Shown here one piece after another: positions 1 through 13,100 of a stretch of DNA of 64,000 nucleotides. The position numbers were made by a program, and so were the translations under genes. The DNA is from Xiphophorus maculatus (taxonomy: Eukaryota > Chordata > Actinopteri > Cyprinodontiformes > Poeciliidae). Within the stretch, counting starts at the first letter, position 1, and every line of letters begins with the position of its first letter. The stretch is taken from contig NC_036456.1 in NCBI RefSeq assembly GCF_002775205.1, positions 13,543,463 to 13,607,462 of the forward strand. Reading direction: 5' to 3'. Below the pieces are notes generated by a model that did no database searches, was not told the origin of the DNA, and saw only the letters and a program-made list of their open reading frames with translations.

Positions 1-1111
1 GCTGTGGTTGTGGTTGGAGAAGCTGTGGTTGTTGTTGGCACAGCTGTAGTTGTGGTTGGAGCAGCTGTGGTTGTAGATGGACTAAGTGTGGTTGTGGTTG
101 GAGCTGTTGTGGTTGTGGTTTGAGCCGCTGTTGTTGTAGTTGGAGCAGCTGTAGTTGTGGTTGGAGCAGCTGTTCTTATGGTTGGAGCTGTTGTCGTTGT
201 GGTTCTAGCCGCTGTTGTGGTTTTAGCCGCTGTTGTGGTTGAAGCAACTGTCATTGTGGTTGGAGCAGCTGTTGTCGTGGTTGGAGCAGCTGTAGTTGTG
301 GTTGGAGCTGCTGTTGTTGGAGCCGCTGTGGTTGTGGTTGGAGCTGCTGTTGTTGGAGAAGCTGTGGTTGTGGTTGGAGCTGCTGTTGTTGGAGAAGCTG
401 TGGTTGTAGTTTTAGCAGCTCCGGTTGTAGTTGGAGCCTCTCTGGTTGTAGTTGGAGCAGCCGTTGTTGTAGTTGGAGCTGTTGTGGTTGTGGTTGGAGA
501 TGCTGTGGTTGTAGTTGATGCAGCTGTGGATGTGGTTGGAGCCGCTGTGGTTGTGGTTGGAGCTTCTGTTGTTGTGGTTGGAGCCACTGTGGTTGTAGTT
601 GGAGCAGCTGTGGTTGTTGTTGGAGAAGCTGTGGTTGTAGTTTTAGCAGCTGCGGTTGTAGTTGGAGCCTCTCTGGTTGTAGTCGGAGCAGCCATTGTTG
701 TAGTTGGAGCAGCCGTGATTGTGGTTGGAGCTGTTGTGGTTGTGGTTGGAGATGCTGTGGTTGTAGTTGATGCAGCTGTGGTTGTGGTTGGCACAGCTGT
801 GGTTGTGGTTGGAGCCGCTGTGGTTGTGGTTGGAGATGCTGTGGTTGTAGTTTTAGCAGCTGCGGTTGTAGTTGGAGCCTCTCTGCTTGTAGTTGGAGCA
901 GCCGTTGTTGTAGTTGGATCAGCTGTGGTTGTGGTTGGCACAGCTGTAGTTGTGGTTGGAGCAGCTGTGGTTGTAGATGGACTAACTGTGGTTGTGGTTG
1001 GAGCTGTTGTGGTTTTAGTTGGAGCAGCTGTTCTTGTAGTTGGAGCAGCCATTGTTGTAGTTGGAGCAGCTGTGGTTGTTGTTGGAGCAGCTGTTGTCGT
1101 GGTGTCAGTTA
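1..1111 (-). CDS. Gene B mucin-repeat exon 4 (partial, runs off the left edge)
   Basis: Exon starts after the acceptor ATATTACAG at 1112-1120 in phase 1 and reads V-T-D-T-T-T-A-A-P, then Thr/Ala/Pro heptads with AAK, REAP and ASP variants. I checked the minus frame to the window edge and found no stop codon. The same intron/exon border occurs at 4509, 8156 and 61798, so it belongs to the duplicated type-1 cassette. The exon end and its SEA start are outside the window. Confidence 0.8.
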
Positions 1112-4100
1112 CTGTAATATTTGTTGCAGTTAGTATGACTTCACAGTTTAGAGGAACAACATTTTTTAAGTTTGTTTCTAAAATTTATTCAAAATTATTC
1201 TAAAGTTTTCCTCTTTATTAAAGTTTGATTGATGTTTTCTACGAACATTCAAGTGATGTAACTCAATTCCGTTATAATTTTTCAATGTTCTCTAACATTT
1301 CTGTCAGTGTTTCTTTTTTCATTTGTTGCACAAATATTTGATTTTCTTGAATGTATCATTTTGTCTTACCTGTGTTGCTGACAGAAACGGTCGCAGGATC
1401 TATGTGAAATTCTGCCATTATTGAAGGCTGGTTAACCAACGTCTCTGAGACAAGTGTATCATTAGGAGTAGAAGATGACTCAAATTCAAGGTCCACAGAG
1501 TTGATGATTGAGCCCGCTCTGGAAAAGTGTAGTATAGTTAGTTAAAGTCTACAACTGTCTTAAGATGATGTTCACGATTTGTTGTGCAAACTACAAAGAA
1601 ATTACCTGAATGCCATAGCTCCAGTCTTTTGGAATGAAGGGAACACATTTCTGAAAAGTGGGTCAAGCTACATGAAAAAAAGAGAAGGAATTTAATTGTA
1701 CAGTTTTTGAAAATGTATTTCTCAGAATGCTGTTAAAACATTAAAACTAAGAACATTAGCTCAGTGAATACATTTGGTTTTTATTGGTTCAGGTAGAAAA
1801 TCTAAAGTCAAAATTCTGAGTTTAAAGTCAAAAATTCTGAGATTAATGTCAAAATTCTGAGTTTAATCGAATTCTGACTCAGAATTCGTTCTTTCTTTTC
1901 GGTGGCCCTAATCCTCTTCCGTATATTTAAAACCACATTATAGGTAAGCAGGACTTACAATATTTATAAGATTCCTTTGTATTTTCTTAAAATAGAAGAA
2001 AATTTATTTCACATTTTTATGCTGAACAGACACAAAATATCCTTCATAGGCATACAATAGGATTTTGATATATAATTATTATTTTTTTTTGTTAATGGAA
2101 ATTGTTATGGGAGTAAGAAGGGTAAACATACACTATTCCGTATGTGTCCAGAACGTGTTTGGAATGCTGATGTTGATGGGTCTGCCAAATCTGTGGTGAA
2201 TACATCAACAGATTTAAAAATCAGCAGCCTTATTAATGCTGGAGGTGCAGTGGTTGTGGTTGGAGAATTTGTTGTTGTGGTTGGAGCAGCAGTAATTGTG
2301 GTTGTAGCTGCTGTTGTTGTGGTTGCAGACGCTGTGGTTGTGGTTGCAGCTGCAGTGGTTGTGGTTGGAACAGCTGTGGTTGTGGTTGGAGCTTCTGTGG
2401 TTGTAGTTTTAGCAGCTGTTGTTGTAGTTGGAGTAGCTGTGGTTTTGGTTGTGGTTGGAGCTGTTGTGGTTGTGGTTGGAGCCGCGGTGGTTGGCACAGT
2501 TGTAGTTGTGGTTGGAGCGGCTGTGGTTGTGGTTGGTGCAGCTGTGGTTGTGGTTGGTGCAGCAGTGGTTGTGGTTGGAGCCGCTGTTGTTGTGGTTGGA
2601 GCCGCTGTGGTAGTGGTTGGTGCAGCTGTGGTTGTGGTTGGAGCAGCTGTTGTTGTGGTTGGAGCTGTTGTGGTTGTGGTTGGGGCAGCCGTTGACGTTG
2701 TTGGAGCAGCTGTTGTCGTGGTTGGAGTAGCTGTTGTTGTGGTTGGAGCCGTTGTGGTTGTGGTTGGAGCAGCTGTTGTTGTGGTTGGAGCTGTTGTGGT
2801 TGTGGTTGGAGCAGCTGTGGTTGAGGTTGTGGTTGGGGCAGCCGTTGACGTTGTTGGAGCAGCTGTTGTCGTGGTTGGCACAGCTGTAGTTGTGGTTGGA
2901 GTGGCTGTGGTTGTGGTTGGGGCAGCCATTGTCGTGGTTGGAGCAGCTGTTGTCGTGGTTGGAGTAGCTGTTGTTGTGGTTGGAGCCGTTGTGGTTGAGG
3001 TTGGAGCATCTGTTGCTGTGGTTGGAGCAGCTGTGGTTGTGGTTGGAGCTGTTGTGGTTGGAGCCGCTGTTGTTGTGGTGTTAGCTGCTGTTGTGGTTGG
3101 AGCAGCTGTTGTCGTGGTTGGAGCAGCTGTAGTCGTGGTTGGAGCAGATGTTGTTGTGGTTGGAGCTGTTGTGGTGGTGGTTGAAGCAGCTGTGGTTGTG
3201 GTTGTGGTTGGGGCAGCTGTTGTCGTGATTGGAGCAGCTGTTGTCGTGGTTGGAGTAGCTGTTCTTGTGGTGTTAGCTGCTGTTGTGGTTGGAGCAGCTG
3301 TTGTCGTGGTTGGAGCAGCTGTAGTCGTGGTTGGAGCAGATGTTGTTGTGGTTGGAGCTGTTGTGGTTGTGGTTGGAGCAGCTGTTGCTGTGGATGAAGC
3401 AGCTGTGGTTGTGGTTGTAGCAGCTGTTGTTGTTGTTGGAGGTGCTGTGGTTGTTAGAGCAACTGTGGCTGTCGTTGGTTCAATTGTGGTTGGTGCAGCT
3501 GTCGTAGTTGGAGCAGCTGTGGTTGTGGTTGTGGTTGCAGCCGCTGTGGTTGTGGTTGGCACAGGTGTAGTTGTAATTGGAACAGCTGTGGTTGTGGTTG
3601 GAGCCGCGGTGGTTGGCACAGCTGTAGTTGTAGTTGGAGCTGTTGTGGTTGTGGTTGGAGCCGCGGTGGTTGGCACAGCTGTAGTTGTGGTTGGAGCGGC
3701 TGTGGTTGTGGTTGATGCAGCTGTGGTTGTTGTTGGCACAGCTGTAGTTGTGGTTGGAGCAGCTGTGGTTGTGGTTGGAGCCGCTGTGGTTGTAGTTGGA
3801 GCAGCTGTTGTTGTGGTTGGAGCTGTTGTGGTTGTGGTTGGAGCAGCTGTGGTTGTGGTTGTGGTTGGGGCAGCCGTTGACGTTGTTGGAGCAGCTGTTG
3901 TCGTGGTTGGAGTAGCTGTTGTTGTGGTTGGAGCCGTTGTGGTTGTGGTTGGAGCTGTTGTGGTTGTGGTTGTAGCCGCTGTTGTTGTGGTTGGAGCTGT
4001 TGTGGTTGTGGTTGGAGCAGCTGTGGTTGTGGTTGTGGTTGGGGCAGCCGTTGACGTTGTTGGAGCAGCTGTTGTCGTGGTTGGAGTAGCTGTTGTTGTG

Positions 4101-7100
4101 GTTGGAGCCGTTGTGGTTGTGGTTGGAGCAGCTGTAGTTGTGGTTGGAGCAGCTGTGGTTGTGGTTGGAGCCGCTGTGGTTGTAGTTGATGCAGCTGTGG
4201 TTGTGGTTGACACAGCTGTAGTTGTGGTTGGAGCCGCTGTTGTTGTGGTTGGAGCCGTTGTGGTTGAGGTTGGAGCTGTTGTGGTTGTGGTTGTAGCAGC
4301 TGTTGTTGTGGTTTTAGCTGCTGTAGTTGTGGTTGGAGCTGCTGTGGTTGTGGTTGGAGTAGCTGTGGTTGTGGTTGGAGTTGCTGTTGTCGTGGTTGGT
4401 GCTGCTGTGGTTGTGGTTGGAGCCGCTGTGGTTGTGGTTGGAGTTGCTGTTGTCGTGGTTGGAGCAGCTGTGGTTGTTGTTGGAGCAGCTGTTGTTGTGG
4501 TGTCAGTTACTGTAATATTTGTTGCAGTTAGTATGACTTCACAGTTTAGAGGAGCAACATTTTTAAAGTTTGTTTCTAAAATTTATTCAAAATTATACTA
4601 AAGTTTTCCTCTTAATTAAAGTTTGATTGATGTTTTCTACAAACATTCAAGTGATGTAACTCAATTCTTACCTGTGTTGCTGACAGAAACGGTCGCAGGA
4701 TCTATGTGAAATTCTGCCATTACTGAAGGCTGGTTAACCAACGTCTCTGAGACAAGTGTATCATTAGGAGTAGAAGATGACTCAAATTCAAGGTCCACAG
4801 AGTTGATGATTGAGCCCGCTCTGGAAAAGTGTAGTATAGTTAGTTAAAGTCTACAACTGTCTTAAGATGATGTTCACGATTTGTTGTGCAAACTACAAAG
4901 AAATTACCTGAATGCCATAGCTCCAGTCTTTTGGAATGAAGGGAACACATTTCTGAAAAGTGGGTCAAGCTACATGAAAAAAAGAGAAGGAATTTAATTG
5001 TACAGTTTTTGAAAATGTATTTCTCAGAATGCTGTTAAAACATTAAAACTAAGAACATTAGCTCAGTGAATACATTTGGTTTTTATTGGTTCAGGTAGAA
5101 AATCTAAAGTCTGAATTCTGAGTTTAAAGTCAAAAATTCTGAGATTAATGTCAAAATTCTGAGTTTAATCGAATTCTGACTCAGAATTCGTTCTTTCTTT
5201 TCGGTGGCCCTAATCCTCTTCCGTATATTTAAAACCACATTATAGGTAAGCAGGACTTACAATATTTATAAGATTCCTTTGTATTTTCTTAAAATAGAAG
5301 AAAATTTATTTCACATTTTTATGCTGAACAGACACAAAATATCCTTCATAGGCATACAATAGGATTTTGATATATAATTATTATTTTTTTTTGTTAATGG
5401 AAATTGTTATGGGAGTAAGAAGGGTAAACATACACTATTCCGTATGTGTCCAGAACGTGTTTGGAATGCTGATGTTGATGGGTCTGCCAAATCTGTGGTG
5501 AATACTTCAACAGATTTAAAAATCAGCAGCCTTATTAATGCTGGAGGTGCAGTTGTTGTTGTGGTTGGAGCAGCAGTAATTGTGGTTGTAGCTGCTGTTG
5601 TTGTGGTTGCAGACGCTGTGGTTGTGGTTGCAGCTGCAGTGGTTGTGGTTGGAACAGCTGTGGTTGTGGTTGGAGCTTCTGTGGTTGTAGTTTTAGCAGC
5701 TGTTGTTGTAGTTGGAGTAGCTGTGGTTTTGGTTGTGGTTGGAGCTGTTGTGGTTGTGGTTGGAGCCGCGGTGGTTGGCACAGTTGTAGTTGTGGTTGGA
5801 GCGGCTGTGGTTGTGGTTGGAGCCGCTGTTGATGTGGTTGGAGCCGCTGTGGTAGTGGTTGGTGCAGCTGTGGTTGTGGTTGGAGCAGCTGTTGTTGTGG
5901 TTGGAGCTGTTGTGGTTGTGGTTGGAGCAGCTGTGGTTGTGGTTGTGGTTGGGGCAGCCGTTGACGTTGTTGGAGCAGCTGTTGTCGTGGTTGGAGTAGC
6001 TGTTGTTGTGGTTGGAGCAGTTGTGGTTGTGGTTGGAGCTGTTGTGGTTGTGGTTGGAGCAGCTGTGATTGTGGTTGTGGTTGGGGCAGCCGTTGACGTT
6101 GTTGGAGCAGCTGTTGTCGTGGTTGGAGTAGCTGTTGTTGTGGTTGGAGCCGTTGTGGTTGTGGTTGGAGCAGCTGTTGTTGTGGTTGGAGCTGTTGTGG
6201 TTGTGGTTGTAGCAGCTGTGGTTGTGGTTGGGGCAGCCGTTGACGTTGTTGGAGCAGCTGTTGTCGTGGTTGGCACAGCTGTAGTTGTGGTTGGAGTGGC
6301 TGTGGTTGTGGTTGGGGCAGCCATTGTCGTGGTTGGAGCAGCTGTTGTCGTGGTTGGAGTAGCTGTTGTTGTGGTTGGAGCCGTTGTGGTTGAGGTTGGA
6401 GCAGCTGTTGCTGTGGTTGGAGCAGCTGTGGTTGTGGTTGGAGCTGTTGTGGTTGGAGCCGCTGTTGTTGTGGTTTTAGCTGCTGTTGTGGTTGGAGCAG
6501 CTGTTGTCGTGGTTGGAGCAGCTGTAGTCGTGGTTGGAGCAGATGTTGTTGTGGTCGGAGCTGTTGTGGTGGTGGTTGAAGCAGCTGTGGTTGTGGTTGT
6601 GGTTGGGGCAGCTGTTGTCGTGGTTGGAGCAGCTGTTGTCGTGGTTGGAGTAGCTGTTGTTGTGGTTGGAGCTGTTGTGGTTGTGGTTGGAGCAGCTGTT
6701 GCTGTGGATGAAGCAGCTGTGGTTGTGGTTGTAGCAGCTGTTGTTGTTGTTGGAGGTGCTGTGGTTGTTAGAGCAACTGTGGCTGTCGTTGGTTCAATTG
6801 TGGTTGGTGCAGCTGTCGTTGTAGTTGGAGCAGCTGTGGTTGTGGTTGTGGTTGCAGCCGCTGTGGTTGTGGTTGGCACAGGTGTAGTTGTAGTTGGAAC
6901 AGCTGTGGTTGTGGTTGGAACCTCTGTGGTTGTAGATTTAGCAACTGTAGTTGTAGTTGGAGCTGTTGTGGTTGTGGTTGGAGCCGCGGTGGTTGGCACA
7001 GCTGTAGTTGTAGTTGGAGCTGTTGTGGTTGTGGTTGGAGCCGCGGTGGTTGGCACAGCTGTAGTTGTGGTTGGAGCGGCTGTGGTTGTGGTTGATGCAG

Positions 7101-10100
7101 CTGTGGTTGTTGTTGGCACAGCTGTAGTTGTGGTTGGAGCAGCTGTGGTTGTGGTTGGAGCCGCTGTGGTTGTAGTTGGAGCAGCTGTTGTTGTGGTTGG
7201 AGCTGTTGTGGTTGTGGTTGTAGCCGCTGTTGTTGTGGTTGGAGCTGTTGTGGTTGTGGTTGGAGCAGCTGTGGTTGTGGTTGTGGTTGGGGCAGCCGTT
7301 GACGTTGTTGGAGCAGCTGTTGTCGTGGTTGGAGTAGCTGTTGTTGTGGTTGGAGCCGTTGTGGTTGTGGTTGGAGCAGCTGTAGTTGTGGTTGGAGCAG
7401 CTGTGGTTGTGGTTGGAGCCGCTGTGGTTGTAGTTGATGCAGCTGTGGTTGTGGTTGACACAGCTGTAGTTGTGGTTGGAGCCGCTGTTGTTGTGGTTGG
7501 AGCCGTTGTGGTTGAGGTTGGAGCTGTTGTGGTTGTGGTTGTAGCAGCTGTTGTTGTGGTTTTAGCTGCTGTAGTTGTGGTTGGAGCTGCTGTGGTTGTG
7601 GTTGGAGTAGCTGTGGTTGTGGTTGGAGTTGCTGTTGTCGTGGTTGGTGCTGCTGTGGTTGTGGTTGGAGCCGCTGTGGTTGTGGTTGGAGTTGCTGTTG
7701 TCGTGGTTGGTGCTGCTGTGGTTGTTGTTGGAGAAGCTGTGGTTGTAGTTTTAGCAGCTGCGGTTGTAGTTGGAGCCTCTCTGGTTGTAGTTGGAGCAGC
7801 CATTGTTGTAGTTGGAGCAGCTGTGGTTGTGGTTGGAGCTGTTGTGGTTGTGGTTGGAGATGCTGTGGTTGTAGTTGATGCAGCTGTTGTTGTGGTTGGA
7901 GCAGCTGTGGTTGTAGTTTTAGCAGCTGCGGTTGTAGCTGGAGCAGCCGTTGTTGTAGTTGGATCAGCTGTGGTTGTGGTTGGCACAGCTGTAGTTGTGG
8001 TTGGAGCAGCTGTGGTTGTAGATGGACTAACTGTGGTTGTGGTTGGAGCTGTTGTGGTTTTAGTTGGAGCAGCTGTTCTTGTAGTTGGAGCAGCCATTGT
8101 TGTAGTTGGAGCAGCTGTGGTTGTTGTTGGAGCAGCTGTTGTTGTGGTGTCAGTTACTGTAATATTTGTTGCAGTTAGTATGACTTCACAGTTTAGAGGA
8201 GCAACATTTTTAAAGTTTGTTTCTAAAATTTATTCAAAATTATACTAAAGTTTTCCTCTTAATTAAAGTTTGATTGATGTTTTCTACAAACATTCAAGTG
8301 ATGTAACTCAATTCTTACCTGTGTTGCTGACAGAAACGGTCGCAGGATCTATGTGAAATTCTGCCATTACTGAAGGCTGGTTAACCAACGTCTCTGAGAC
8401 AAGTGTATCATTAGGAGTAGAAGATGACTCAAATTCAAGGTCCACAGAGTTGATGATTGAGCCCGCTCTGGAAAAGTGTAGTATAGTTAGTTAAAGTCTA
8501 CAACTGTCTTAAGATGATGTTCACGATTTGTTGTGCAAACTACAAAGAAATTACCTGAATGCCATAGCTCCAGTCTTTTGGAATGAAGGGAACACATTTC
8601 TGAAAAGTGGGTCAAGCTACATGAAAAAAAGAGAAGGAATTTAATTGTACAGTTTTTGAAAATGTATTTCTCAGAATGCTGTTAAAACATTAAAACTAAG
8701 AACATTAGCTCAGTGAATACATTTGGTTTTTATTGGTTCAGGTAGAAAATCTAAAGTCAAAATTCTGAGTTTAAAGTCAAAAATTCTGAGATTAATGTCA
8801 AAATTCTGAGTTTAATCGAATTCTGACTCAGAATTCGTTCTTTCTTTTCGGTGGCCCTAATCCTCTTCCGTATATTTAAAACCACATTATAGGTAAGCAG
8901 GACTTACAATATTTATAAGATTCCTTTGTATTTTCTTAAAATAGAAGAAAATTTATTTCACATTTTTATGCTGAACAGACACAAAATATCCTTCATAGGC
9001 ATACAATAGGATTTTGATATATAATTATTATTTTTTTTTGTTAATGGAAATTGTTATGGGAGTAAGAAGGGTAAACATACACTATTCCGTATGTGTCCAG
9101 AACGTGTTTGGAATGCTGATGTTGATGGGTCTGCCAAATCTGTGGTGAATACATCAACAGATTTAAAAATCAGCAGCCTTATTAATGCTGGAGGTGCAGT
9201 GGTTGTGGTTGGAGAATTTGTTGTTGTGGTTGGAGCAGCAGTAATTGTGGTTGTAGCTGCTGTTGTTGTGGTTGCAGACGCTGTGGTTGTGGTTGCAGCT
9301 GCAGTGGTTGTGGTTGGAACAGCTGTGGTTGTGGTTGGAGCTTCTGTGGTTGTAGTTTTAGCAGCTGTTGTTGTAGTTGGAGTAGCTGTGGTTTTGGTTG
9401 TGGTTGGAGCTGTTGTGGTTGTGGTTGGAGCCGCGGTGGTTGGCACAGTTGTAGTTGTGGTTGGAGCGGCTGTGGTTGTGGTTGGTGCAGCTGTGGTTGT
9501 GGTTGGTGCAGCAGTGGTTGTGGTTGGAGCCGCTGTTGTTGTGGTTGGAGCCGCTGTGGTAGTGGTTGGTGCAGCTGTGGTTGTGGTTGGAGCAGCTGTT
9601 GTTGTGGTTGGAGCTGTTGTGGTTGTGGTTGGAGCAGCTGTGGTTGTGGTTGTGGTTGGGGCAGCCGTTGACGTTGTTGGAGCAGCTGTTGTCGTGGTTG
9701 GAGTAGCTGTTGTTGTGGTTGGAGCCGTTGTGGTTGTGGTTGGAGCTGTTGTGGTTGTGGTTGTTGCCGCTGTTGTTGTGGTTGGAGCTGTTGTGGTTGT
9801 GGTTGGAGCAGCTGTGGTTGTGGTTGTGGTTGGGGCAGCCGTTGACGTTGTTGGAGCAGCTGTTGTCGTGGTTGGAGTAGCTGTTGTTGTGGTTGGAGCC
9901 GTTGTGGTTGTGGTTGGAGCAGCTGTAGTTGTGGTTGGAGCTGTTGTGGTTGTGGTTGGAGCAGCTGTGGTTGTGGTTGTGGTTGGGGCAGCCGTTGACG
10001 TTGTTGGAGCAGCTGTTGTCGTGGTTGGCACAGCTGTAGTTGTGGTTGGAGTGGCTGTGGTTGTGGTTGGGGCAGCCATTGTCGTGGTTGGAGCAGCTGT

Positions 10101-13100
10101 TGTCGTGGTTGGAGTAGCTGTTGTTGTGGTTGGAGCCGTTGTGGTTGAGGTTGGAGCAGCTGTTGCTGTGGTTGGAGCAGCTGTGGTTGTGGATGGAGCT
10201 GTTGTGGTTGGAGCCGCTGTTGTTGTGGTTGGAGCAGCTGTAGTTGTAGTTGGAGCTGTTGTGGTTGTGGTTGGAGTAGCTGTTGTTGTGGTTGGAGCCG
10301 TTGTGGTTGAGGTTGGAGCAGCTGTTGCTGTGGTTGGAGCAGCTGTGGTTGTGGTTGGAGCTGTTGTGGTTGGAGCCGCTGTTGTTGTGGTGTTAGCTGC
10401 TGTTGTGGTTGGAGCAGCTGTTGTCGTGGTTGGAGCAGCTGTAGTCGTGGTTGGAGCAGATGTTGTTGTGGTTGGAGCTGTTGTGGTGGTGGTTGAAGCA
10501 GCTGTGGTTGTGGTTGTGGTTGGGGCAGCTGTTGTCGTGATTGGAGCAGCTGTTGTCGTGGTTGGAGTAGCTGTTCTTGTGGTTGGAGCTGTTGTGGTTG
10601 TGGTTGGAGCAGCTGTTGCTGTGGATGAAGCAGCTGTGGTTGTGGTTGTAGCAGCTGTTGTTGTTGTTGGAGGTGCTGTGGTTGTTAGAGCAACTGTGGC
10701 TGTCGTTGGTTCAATTGTGGTTGGTGCAGCTGTCGTAGTTGGAGCAGCTGTGGTTGTGGTTGCAGCCGCTGTGGTTGTGGTTGGCACAGGTGTAGTTGTA
10801 ATTGGAACAGCTGTGGTTGTGGTTGGAACCTCTGTGGTTGTAGATTTAGCAACTGTAGTTGTAGTTGGAGCTGTTGTGGTTGTGGTTTGAGCCGCGGTGG
10901 TTGGCACAGCTGTAGTTGTAGTTGGAGCTGTTGTGGTTGTGGTTGGAGCCGCGGTGGTTGGCACAGCTGTAGTTGTGGTTGGAGCGGCTGTGGTTGTGGT
11001 TGATGCAGCTGGGGTTGTTGTTGGCACAGCTGTAGTTGTGGTTGGAGCAGCTGTGGTTGTGGTTGGAGCCGCTGTGGTTGTAGTTGATGCAGCTGTGGTT
11101 GTGGTTGACACAGCTGTAGTTGTGGTTGGAGCCGCTGTTGTTGTGGTTGGAGCAGCTGTGGTTGTGGTTGGGGCCGCTGTCGTTGTGGTTGGAGCCGCTG
11201 TGGTTGTGGTTGGAGTAGCTGTTGTTGTGGTTGGAGCTGTTGTGGTTGTGGTTGGAGCAGCTGTTGTTGTTGTTGGAGCAGCTGTGGTTGTGGTTGGAAC
11301 CTCTGTGGTTGTAGATTTAGCAGCTGTAGTTGTTGTTGGAGCTGTTGTGGTTGTGGTTGGAGCCGCGGTGGTTGGCACAGCTGTAGTTGTGGTTGGTGCG
11401 GCTGTGGTTGTGGTTGGTGCAGCTGTGGTTGTGGTTGGTGCAGCACTGGTTGTGGTTGGAGCCGCTGTTGTTGTGGTTGGAGCCGCTGTGGTAGTGGTTG
11501 GGGCAGCCGTTGTCGTGGTTGGAGCAGCTGTTGTCGTGGTTGGAGTAGCTGTTGTCGTGGTTGGAGCCGTTGTGGTTGAGGTTGGAGCTGTCGTGGTTGT
11601 AGCCGCTGTTGTTGTGGTATTAGCTGCTGTTGTGGTTGGAGCAGCTGTTGTTGTTGTTGGAGGTGCTGTGGTTGTTAGAGCAACTGTGGCTGTCGTTGGT
11701 TCAATTGTGGTTGGTGCAGCTGTCGTTGTAGTTGGAGCAGCTGTGTTTGTGGTTGTGGTTGCAGCCGCTGTGGTTGTGGTTGGCACAGGTGTAGTTGTAG
11801 TTGGAACAGCTGTGGTTGTGGTTGGAACCTCTGTGGTTGTAGATTTAGCAACTGTAGTTGTAGTTGGAGCTGTTGTGGTTGTGGTTGGAGCCGCGGTGGT
11901 TGGCACAGCTGTAGTTGTAGTTGGAGCTGTTGTGGTTGTGGTTGGAGCCGCGGTGGTTGGCACAGCTGTAGTTGTGGTTGGAGCAGCTGTGGTTGTGGTT
12001 GGAGCCGCTGTGGTTGTAGTTGATGCAGCTGTGGTTGTGGTTGATACAGCTGTAGTTGTGGTTGGAGCCGCTGTTGTTGTGGTTGGGGCCGCTGTGGTTG
12101 TGGTTGGAGCCGCTGTGGTTGTGGTTGGAGCTGTTGTGGTTGTGGTTGGAGCAGCTGTTGTTGTTGTTGGAGCTGTTGTGGTTGTGGTTGGAGCCGCGGT
12201 GGTTGGCACAGCTGTAGTTGTGGTTGGTACAGCTGTGGTTGTGGTTGGTGCAGCTGTGGTTGTGGTTAGAACCGCTGTTGTTGTGGTTGTAGCCGCTGTG
12301 GTAGTGGTTGGTGCAGCGGTGGTTGTGGTTGGAGCCGTTGTGGTTGAGGTTGAAGCAGCTGTTGTTGTGGTTGGAGCAGCTGTGGTTGTGGTTGGAGCTG
12401 TTGTGGTTGTGGTTGTAGCCGCTGTTGTTGTGGTTTTAGCTGCTGTTGTGGTTGGAGCAACTGTGATTGTGGTTGGAGCACCAGTGGTTGTGGTTGGGGC
12501 CGCTGTCGTTGTGGTTGGAGCCGCTGTGGTTGTGGTTGGAGCAGCTGTTGTTGTGGTTGGAGCTGTTGTGGTTGTGGTTGGAGCAGCTGTGGTTGTGGTT
12601 GGGGCAGCTGTTGTCGTGGTTGGAGTAGCTGTTGTCGTGGTTGGAGTAGCTGTGATTGTGGTTGGAGCAGTTGTTGTGGTTGAAGCTGCTGTGGTTTTGG
12701 TTAGAGCAGCTGTGGTTGTGGGTGGAACAGCTGTTGTTGTGGTTGGAGCTGCTGTGGTTGTGATTGGTTCAGTTGTGGTTGTTGTTGGAGCAGCTGTTGT
12801 TGTCGTCGGTGCTACTTTTGTTGTGGTTGAAGCTGCTGTGTTTGTGGTTGGTGATGCTGTGGTTGTGGTTGAAGCTGAGGTTGTTGGTGCTTCAGTAGCT
12901 GTAGTTCTAGTTGGAGCCAATGTAGTTGTGGTTGGAGCTGCTGTAGTTGTGTTTGGGGTTGCTGGGGTTGTGGTTGGATCCGCTGTGGTTGTGGTTGGAG
13001 AAGCTGTGGTTGTTGTTGGAGCTTCTGTGGTTGTTGTTGGAGCCGCTGTTGTTGTGGTTTTAGCTGCTGTTGTGGTAGGATCAGCTGTGGTTGTGGTTGG

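Noticed and set aside
2233-3009. Gln/Pro-rich (LQPQPQ), Leu/Trp-rich (LWLEQL) and Cys/Gly-rich (CGCSWSS) frames
   Set aside because: Other-frame readings of the same 21-bp repeat; composition is dictated by the repeat and changes with frame.
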